A DNA stretch of 62,042 bases. It comes from Oscillospiraceae bacterium (GTDB lineage Bacteria > Bacillota > Clostridia > Oscillospirales > Ruminococcaceae). Location: the NCBI GenBank assembly GCA_017466885.1, contig JAFTTH010000017.1, forward strand, positions 1 to 62,042, in the 5' to 3' direction. Below are positions 56,813 to 62,042 of this stretch, piece after piece. The position numbers and the translations under genes were made by a program. The notes under the pieces were generated by a model that was given only the letters and a program-made list of their open reading frames with translations, did no database searches and was not told the DNA's origin. Within the stretch, counting starts at the first letter, position 1. Every line of letters begins with the position of its first letter.

Positions 56813-58927
56813 TCAGCGGTTCTTGCGAGCCTCAATATCAGCGATGGCATCCTTCCGGGAGAGGTTGATCCGGCCGCGGTCATCAATCTCGGTGACCTTA
56901 ACAAGGATGGTATCCCCTTCCTTGACCACATCCTCCACCTTCTCAACGCGCTTTGCATCCAGTTTGGAGATATGAACCAGGCCTTCCTTGCCGGGAGCAA
57001 TCTCAACGAATGCGCCAAACTGCATCAGGCGGGTAACCTTACCGGTATAGATCGCACCGATCTCGGGATCGAACACGATGGTCTCGATCATAGTCTGGGC
57101 GCGCTTGCAGTTCTCAAGATCAATGCCGGAGATGAAGACGCTGCCGTCATCCTCGATGTCGATCTTAACATCGCACTCGGCGCAGAGCTTCTGGATTACC
57201 TTTCCGCCGCTGCCGATGACCTCGCGGATCTTATCCACTTCGATCTTCATGCTCAGCATCTTGGGAGCATACTTGGAAACATTCTCGCGGGGAGCGGGAA
57301 GCGCCTTAAGCATAATCTCATCCAGGATATACAGGCGGGCCTTGCGGGTCTTTTCGAAAGCCTCACGGATGATCTCGGTGGTCAGACCGTCGATCTTCAG
57401 GTCCATCTGAATGGCAGTGATACCCTTATGAGTACCGCCAACCTTGAAGTCCATATCGCCGAAGAAGTCCTCAAGGCCCTGGATATCCACCATAGTCTTG
57501 AAGCTTCCGTCCGGAGCGGTGATCAGACCGCAGGAAATACCGGCAACGGGAGCCTTGATGGGCACACCGGCATCCATCAGCGCCAGAGTAGAGGCACAGA
57601 TCGAAGCCTGGGAGGTAGAACCGTTGGAGGAGAGAACCTCCGAAACCAAACGGTAAGCGTAGGGGAACTCTGCCTCGGAGGGAATTACCGGCTCCAAAGC
57701 ACGCTCTGCCAGGGCACCGTGACCGATCTCGCGGCGGCCGGGGCCTCTGCTGGGTTTGGTCTCACCAACAGAGTAAGAGGGGAAGTTATAATGATGCATA
57801 TACCGCTTCTCGTCCTCATTATCAATGCCGTCCAGGATCTGGGCGTCACGGACAGGACCGAGGGTGGCAACTGTCAGAACCTGGGTCTGACCGCGGGTGA
57901 ACATACCGCTACCGTGAACTCTGGGAAGGAGACCGACCTCTGCGTGGAGGGGACGGATCTCATCCATACCACGGCCGTCAACACGCTTATTCTCCTCCAG
58001 CAGCCAGCGGCGGACGATCATCTTCTGGAGCTTATAGATGCACTCATCAATCATGAGGCTCTTATCGGGGTAGATCTCATCAAACTTGGCGTGGATAGCT
58101 TCCTTGATGGGGAAGAGCCGGGCCTCGCGGACGTTCTTATCGTTGGTATCCAGGGCAAACATAACGTCCTTCTCGGCCATCTCACGGATTGCCTCGAACA
58201 TATCGTGGTCAACCTCGGCGGACTCAAAAGCCATCTTGGGCTTGCCGATCTCGGCAACAATACCGTCGATGAACTTGATTACCTTTTTGATCTCCTCATG
58301 GGCAACAAGGATAGCGTTGAGCATGGTCTCCTCGTCAACCTCTTTTGCCCCGGCCTCGATCATATTGACCTTCTGGGCGGTACCGGCAACGGTAACAGCC
58401 ATCTGGGAAACCTCACGCTGAGCGGCGGTGGGGTTGAGGACGGGCTGACCGTCCACCAAACCGACGCTGACACCGGCGATGGGGCCATTCCAGGGAATAT
58501 TGGAGATAGAAAGGGCAATGGATGCACCGATCATTCCCGAGATCTCGGGGCTGCAATCGGGGTCCACGGACATAACGGTCATAACGATGGAAACATCATT
58601 CCGCAGATCCTTGGGGAAGAGGGGACGAATGGGGCGGTCAACCACACGGGAGGTCAGAATCGCCTTCTCGGTGGGACGGCCTTCCCGCTTCAGGAAGGAG
58701 CCGGGAATCTTACCGACAGCATAGAGCTTCTCCTCGAAGTCTACCGAGAGGGGCAGAAAATCAATGCCATCCCGGGGCTTCTCAGACATGGTTGCGTTAC
58801 AAAGAACGGCAGTTTCACCGTACCGAACCAGGCAGGAGCCATTGGACAGACCGCACATTTTACCGGTCTCAATCACCAGCGGACGGCCGGCGAGCTCTGT
58901 TTCGAACACTTTGAAATTCTCAAACAT
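56813..58927 (-). CDS. pnp: Polyribonucleotide nucleotidyltransferase
   Basis: 704 residues: two RNase PH domains, a helical linker, a KH domain (IEVDKIREVIGSGGKVIQKLCAE) and a C-terminal S1 domain (GAIYTGKVTRLMQFGAFVEIAPGKEGLVHISKL). It degrades RNA 3' to 5' with phosphate. The catalytic-half motif SNGSTSQASICASTLALMDAGVP is intact. ATG 58927 has CGGAGG. A long stem-loop lies in its leader, after rpsO. Confidence 0.97.
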   Translation of the reverse strand: MFENFKVFETELAGRPLVIETGKMCGLSNGSCLVRYGETAVLCNATMSEKPRDGIDFLPLSVDFEEKLYAVGKIPGSFLKREGRPTEKAILTSRVVDRPIRPLFPKDLRNDVSIVMTVMSVDPDCSPEISGMIGASIALSISNIPWNGPIAGVSVGLVDGQPVLNPTAAQREVSQMAVTVAGTAQKVNMIEAGAKEVDEETMLNAILVAHEEIKKVIKFIDGIVAEIGKPKMAFESAEVDHDMFEAIREMAEKDVMFALDTNDKNVREARLFPIKEAIHAKFDEIYPDKSLMIDECIYKLQKMIVRRWLLEENKRVDGRGMDEIRPLHAEVGLLPRVHGSGMFTRGQTQVLTVATLGPVRDAQILDGIDNEDEKRYMHHYNFPSYSVGETKPSRGPGRREIGHGALAERALEPVIPSEAEFPYAYRLVSEVLSSNGSTSQASICASTLALMDAGVPIKAPVAGISCGLITAPDGSFKTMVDIQGLEDFFGDMDFKVGGTHKGITAIQMDLKIDGLTTEIIREAFEKTRKARLYILDEIMLKALPAPRENVSKYAPKMLSMKIEVDKIREVIGSGGKVIQKLCAECDVKIDIEDDGSVFISGIDLENCKRAQTMIETIVFDPEIGAIYTGKVTRLMQFGAFVEIAPGKEGLVHISKLDAKRVEKVEDVVKEGDTILVKVTEIDDRGRINLSRKDAIADIEARKNR

Positions 58928-58988
58928 TGGGTTTTCCTCCGATCATTTTCATTTTATTTATACACATCGCGGAAAACGACCCATGCTT

Positions 58989-59039
58989 TTAGCAATAAGT
59001 CCGTCGCTGAATGGAGCTTCAGCGACCGAGTCACTGCTA
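58989..59039 (-). promoter_or_regulatory. Long stem-loop in the pnp leader
   Basis: TTAGCA...GGTCGCTGAA pairs with TTCAGCGAC...TGCTAA in a roughly 22-bp nearly continuous stem with a short loop. No T-run follows, so it is not a terminator. Position resembles the RNase III-cleaved leader stem through which PNPase represses itself in E. coli. Confidence 0.5.
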
Positions 59040-59079
59040 AACCGCATCTGCCGATCCCCGCGCAGGTACCGAAAAACGC

Positions 59080-59122
59080 AGATAAGGGAGCTGCCCTACC
59101 GCTTACGGAACAGACAGCTCCC
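59080..59122 (-). terminator. rpsO terminator or attenuator
   Basis: Minus strand GGGAGCTG and CAGCTCCC enclose about 21 bases, followed only by TTATC. Weak T-run, so read-through into pnp is likely. Confidence 0.55.
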
Positions 59123-59132
59123 GATCTTTGGC

Positions 59133-59399
59133 TTACTTACGCAGGCCGAGCTTCTCGATGATGGCACGATATCTCTCAATATCGGTCTTGGTCAGGTAGT
59201 TGAGCAGGTTTCTTCTGCGACCAACCATCTTCAACAGGCCACGACGGGAGTGGTGGTCCTTCTTATGCACCTTCAGGTGCTCGGTCAGGTCATTGATCCG
59301 CTTGGTCAGAATAGCGATCTGAACCTCGGGGGATCCGGTGTCACCCTCGTGGGTGGCATACTGAGCGATGATAGCGTTCTTGTCTTCTTTCAGCATCAT
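59133..59399 (-). CDS. rpsO: 30S ribosomal protein S15
   Basis: 88 residues of standard S15: [50 protein letters not shown] and the end IIEKLGLRK. It binds the central domain of 16S rRNA. Tandem ATGs at 59399 and 59396 follow AGAGGTG; 59399 is given. The rpsO-pnp order is the widely conserved one. Confidence 0.97.
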   Translation of the reverse strand: MMLKEDKNAIIAQYATHEGDTGSPEVQIAILTKRINDLTEHLKVHKKDHHSRRGLLKMVGRRRNLLNYLTKTDIERYRAIIEKLGLRK

Positions 59400-59598
59400 G
59401 GTTAAAACACCTCTTTTAAAATATTCGCCTTGATCGAAGTAGCGGGAAGGTGCATTCCGCATTGGCGGCTTACCCCCGAAACCTCGGTCAGGTCATGGTC
59501 AGCGGCAAAACCGCAGACAGCTTCATTATTATACCATAGCTTTTCCCGTTTGTAAAGGTTTTTTTCCCGGAAGAGCCATTTTTTTGGAAAACAGCTCA

Positions 59599-61623
59599 TT
59601 ATGGCTCAAAAAAAGTTTTCCGGGAAAAGATGCTGAGCAGCTGATGCTCCGGGCGGCATAGCTCCGGATCCTCTGCCAACAGCTCCTCGGCCGCCTTTCG
59701 CGCCACCGATGCCTCCTCCAGGTCCTCCAGCATTGATGCCGTTTTCAGATCGGGAAGGCCGTGTTGTCTCGTTCCGAAAAAATCGCCGGGGCCTCGAAGC
59801 TTCAGATCCCACTCGGCAATTTCAAAGCCGTTGGCGGTTTTACAGAAGAGAGACAGACGGCGGCGAGTCTCCTCATTGGGATGGTCGGAGACCAGAATAC
59901 AGCACCCGCCGCTGGTGCCCCGCCCGATCCGACCCCGCAGCTGGTGCAGCTGGGAAAGGCCAAACCGCTCCGCATTTTCAATCACCATCACCGCCGCGGC
60001 GGGAACGTCCACCCCTACCTCAATAACGGTGGTGGAAACGAGAATCTGCATCCTTCCGGCACTGAAAGCCTCCATCACCCGGTTCTTTTCAGCAGTTTTC
60101 AGCTTTCCGTGGAGCAGCCCGACGGCATACCCCGGGAAGGCCCGCTCGATTTCCTTATAATAGGAGTTGACTGCAGCCATCTCCCCTTCCCCCTCCTCAA
60201 TGGCAGGGCAAACGAAAAAGGCCTGCAATCCCTTTTCCAAAAATCCACGGACATAGCTATACGCCCGGGGACGGATGGTACTGTCGATCAGGTAGCTGGC
60301 CACCGGCTTTCTTCCGGCGGGAAGCTCATCCAGCACCGAAACATCCAGTTCCCCGTAAAGCAGGAGGGCAAGCGTCCGGGGAATTGGGGTTGCGGACATA
60401 ATCAACATATGGGGGTTCTCCCCTTTTTGGGCAAGAAGGCGGCGCTGTTCCACCCCAAAGCGATGCTGTTCATCAGCAATTACAAGGCCCAACCGTCCAA
60501 AGGCAACATCCTTCTGAATGACGGCGTGAGTGCCCACTACCACCTGCGCCTCCCCCGTCGCAATGGCCGCAAGAGCATCTCTTCTGCGGGCCGGAGTCAG
60601 CGCAGACGTCAGCAAAAGCACCCGGCACCCAAAGGGGGAAAGCATTTTGGAAAGGGTTTCGTAATGCTGGCCGGCCAGCACCTCTGTAGGAACCATCATC
60701 GCCGTCTGATAGCCGTTTTTCGCCGCGAGAAAGGCAGCCGCCGCGGCAACCAGAGTCTTTCCGCTTCCCACATCCCCCTGGAGCAGGCGGCTCATGGGCG
60801 TTTGGTCGCACATATCAGCAAACGCCTCTTCTATGGCGCGTTTCTGCGCGCCGGTGGGGAGAAAGGACAGGGTTTTATAAAACTCCCCGGGGGATTCCTC
60901 CCGGAATACCGGTCCGGGAAGCTGTTGGCGTTCTCCGCGAATGCGGAGCATAGAAAGCTGGAGGAAGAAAAGCTCCTGAAAGATCAACCGTTTCCGGGCA
61001 GGAGCAAGCTCCTCCTCATTCTGCGGAAAATGAATCGCCCGCAAAGCGTCATACAGCCCAATCAGCCGATATTTTTTGCAAAGCTCCTCCGGAATGGGAT
61101 CAAATCCGTTCCGTTCCAGCCGCTCCAGGGCTGTTCCCACAGCAGTTTTGACAAGATGATTGGTCAAACCCTCCGTCAGGTGGTAGACCGGCTGGAGAGG
61201 AAGCTCCTCCGTGAGGGGAATAAACTGCGGGTTGGTCAGTTGTTTCCGGTAAATCAACCCCTCGATTCGCCCCCGGAAGGCATAGCTCTCCCCTTCCCGC
61301 AGGCGGTCAAAGGCATATTTATTGTTAAAGAAAACAATCTCAATCCGGCCGCCAAAGGCATCTGAGCCCACCGCTTTATAGATTCGTCTCCCTCCGGGGA
61401 GAAGCTTTTCAGGAAGACGCCGCAGGAGGGTCAGGTGCAGGCAACAGCTTTCGCCCGGCATCGCCATCGAAATGGAGGTTGCATCCCGGAAGTTGAGATA
61501 TTCCCGGGGGAAAAAGGTCAAAAGGTCATAAACGGTGGATACCTTGAGTCTTTCAAAAAGCGCCGCGCGCACGGTAGAGATTCCCCGCAGGGTTTTGATG
61601 GATTCGGTTGTGGGGTCGTACAT
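59599..61623 (-). CDS. recG: ATP-dependent DNA helicase RecG
   Basis: 674 residues: N-terminal wedge/OB domain (YDLLTFFPREYLNFRD), then superfamily-2 helicase with LLQGDVGSGKTLVAAAAA, VPTEVLAGQHYE, ADEQHRFGVEQR, MSATPIPRTLAL, STTVIEVGVDVP, NAERFGLSQLHQLRGRIGRG and the C-terminal TRG-like GPGDFFGTRQHG. It remodels stalled forks. ATG 61623 has AAAGGAGG; the longer in-frame reading overlaps the tRNA promoter. Confidence 0.97.
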   Translation of the reverse strand: MYDPTTESIKTLRGISTVRAALFERLKVSTVYDLLTFFPREYLNFRDATSISMAMPGESCCLHLTLLRRLPEKLLPGGRRIYKAVGSDAFGGRIEIVFFNNKYAFDRLREGESYAFRGRIEGLIYRKQLTNPQFIPLTEELPLQPVYHLTEGLTNHLVKTAVGTALERLERNGFDPIPEELCKKYRLIGLYDALRAIHFPQNEEELAPARKRLIFQELFFLQLSMLRIRGERQQLPGPVFREESPGEFYKTLSFLPTGAQKRAIEEAFADMCDQTPMSRLLQGDVGSGKTLVAAAAAFLAAKNGYQTAMMVPTEVLAGQHYETLSKMLSPFGCRVLLLTSALTPARRRDALAAIATGEAQVVVGTHAVIQKDVAFGRLGLVIADEQHRFGVEQRRLLAQKGENPHMLIMSATPIPRTLALLLYGELDVSVLDELPAGRKPVASYLIDSTIRPRAYSYVRGFLEKGLQAFFVCPAIEEGEGEMAAVNSYYKEIERAFPGYAVGLLHGKLKTAEKNRVMEAFSAGRMQILVSTTVIEVGVDVPAAAVMVIENAERFGLSQLHQLRGRIGRGTSGGCCILVSDHPNEETRRRLSLFCKTANGFEIAEWDLKLRGPGDFFGTRQHGLPDLKTASMLEDLEEASVARKAAEELLAEDPELCRPEHQLLSIFSRKTFFEP

Positions 61624-61672
61624 CCTTTTTCCTCCTTTCCGGAAAAATATTCTTATTCGGGGCCCCGGGCTA

Positions 61673-61701
61673 TTGACATCAGCCGGTTTTTCGGGTATAA
61701 T
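61673..61701 (+). promoter_or_regulatory. tRNA-Ser(CGA) promoter
   Basis: TTGACA (61673-61678), 17 bases, TATAAT (61696-61701): full consensus, 32 bases before the mature tRNA. Confidence 0.85.
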
Positions 61702-61733
61702 ATGTCTGCTTCCACGGGGAAGTTCCAATATTC

Positions 61734-61822
61734 GGAGCGGTATCGAAGTGGTCATAACGGGACTGACTCGAAATCAGTTGTACCTTACGGTACCGTGGGT
61801 TCGAATCCCACCCGCTCCGCCA
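61734..61822 (+). tRNA. tRNA-Ser(CGA)
   Basis: Acceptor GGAGCGG/CCGCTCC, discriminator G, encoded CCA. The anticodon loop CTCGAAA gives CGA. Long variable arm (TGTACCTTACGGTACC) and GGTTCGAATCC T arm. Reads UCG. Confidence 0.97.
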
Positions 61823-61825
61823 GAA

Positions 61826-61858
61826 AATTCGACAAGTTTCGACTTGTCGAATTTTTTT
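61826..61858 (+). terminator. Terminator of tRNA-Ser(CGA)
   Basis: AATTCGACAAG-TTTCGA-CTTGTCGAATT followed by TTTTT. Confidence 0.88.
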
Positions 61859-61859
61859 A

Positions 61860-62042
61860 TCCATTGCGAAAGCAATGGTATATCATCACGCTTTAGCGTG
61901 TATCTCATCACCGAAGGTGCATATCATCAGCCGCAGGCTGTATCCTCTTTCGCAATGATGATATACAATGCTCCGCATTGATGATATGCAATTCCTACGG
62001 AATTGATGATATACACGCCTTTGGCGTGATTTTGCGTTTGGG
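61860..62042. repeat. Hairpin array 4 (spacer word TATATCATCA/TGATGATATA)
   Basis: Palindromes CCATTGCGAAAGCAATGG, CACGCTTTAGCGTG, CACCGAAGGTG, CAATGCTCCGCATTG, CAATTCCTACGGAATTG and CACGCCTTTGGCGTG alternate with ATATCATCA words that invert midway. The reversed core ATTGCGAAAGAGGATAC resembles ATTGCGACCAAAGGGAG of array 1. It starts right after the tRNA terminator and runs to the window end, so its full length is unknown. Confidence 0.85.

Noticed and set aside
56801..59161. 786-residue plus-strand ORF
   Set aside because: It is the antisense shadow of pnp; long open frames opposite genes arise here from codon bias.

Overview
The window reads as chromosome of a low-to-mid G+C Gram-positive anaerobe, most likely a gut clostridium of the Oscillospiraceae/Ruminococcaceae type. 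The grounds are the ctsR-mcsA-mcsB-clpC heat-shock operon with textbook CtsR boxes, the miaB-YlbF/YmcA pair, an HPr/Crh-like protein, strong AGGAGG ribosome sites, a lacto-N-biose/galacto-N-biose phosphorylase locus, and a corrinoid/UroD-type methyltransferase cluster. The species assignment is inference; the gene calls rest on motifs visible in the translations.

Layout. 1-1,510: an A+T-richer segment with two hairpin arrays flanking a two-gene operon (four-helix-bundle S23/Avd-like protein and a small pyrophosphatase-like protein). 1,514-5,365 (minus): LMW phosphatase, rimI, tsaD, miaB, ylbF-like. 5,631: orphan mazF. 6,050-11,031 (minus): an accessory island with a SWIM protein, small membrane proteins, a WYL regulator, a metallopeptidase-like/VWA protein and a MoxR ATPase. 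Its three transcription units share one palindrome, GTCC-N8-GGAC, probably the WYL operator. 11,137-11,435: hairpin array, terminator and tRNA-Ser(GGA). 11,581-16,286 (minus): clpC, mcsB, mcsA, ctsR. 16,467-17,246: two half-size TauE proteins. 17,252-19,862 (minus): an RluA-type pseudouridine synthase that appears to start at CTG, dusB and nth. 19,990: pdp. 21,350: an HPr-like protein with Tyr15. 21,873-29,817 (minus): patatin, UroD-like protein, SGNH hydrolase, ABC exporter, tatD, hflX, acetyltransferase, HAD phosphatase. 29,919-31,658: a small phage-type genetic switch (divergent promoters, three evenly spaced operators, XRE repressor, ImmA-like protease). 31,730-37,483: sugar isomerase, uvrC, MGMT-like protein, anion transporter, HAD hydrolase, nitroreductase. 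37,584-45,928: methyltransferase cluster (MtaA-like protein divergent from a corrinoid protein, PocR-AraC regulator, three more UroD-like proteins, MATE exporter). 46,160-53,717 (minus): galacto-N-biose/lacto-N-biose uptake and phosphorolysis. 54,011: GH38 alpha-mannosidase. 56,813-61,623 (minus): pnp, rpsO, recG. 61,734: tRNA-Ser(CGA), terminator and a fourth hairpin array running off the window.

How it fits together. The ABC importer would bring in galacto-N-biose or lacto-N-biose from mucin or milk glycans, LnpA would cleave it with phosphate, NahK would phosphorylate the released HexNAc, and the nucleotidyltransferase would handle sugar-1-phosphates. The GH38 enzyme across a divergent promoter region suggests N-glycan use as well. 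The methyltransferase cluster would move methyl groups from undefined donors to one corrinoid protein under a PocR-type sensor.

The most unusual features are the four hairpin arrays, each immediately behind an intrinsic terminator and each with its own repeated spacer word; the shared WYL-type operator over the MoxR/VWA/SWIM island; the compact three-operator switch; the Tyr15 HPr-like protein; and UroD paralogues that differ in their putative metal-binding cysteines.
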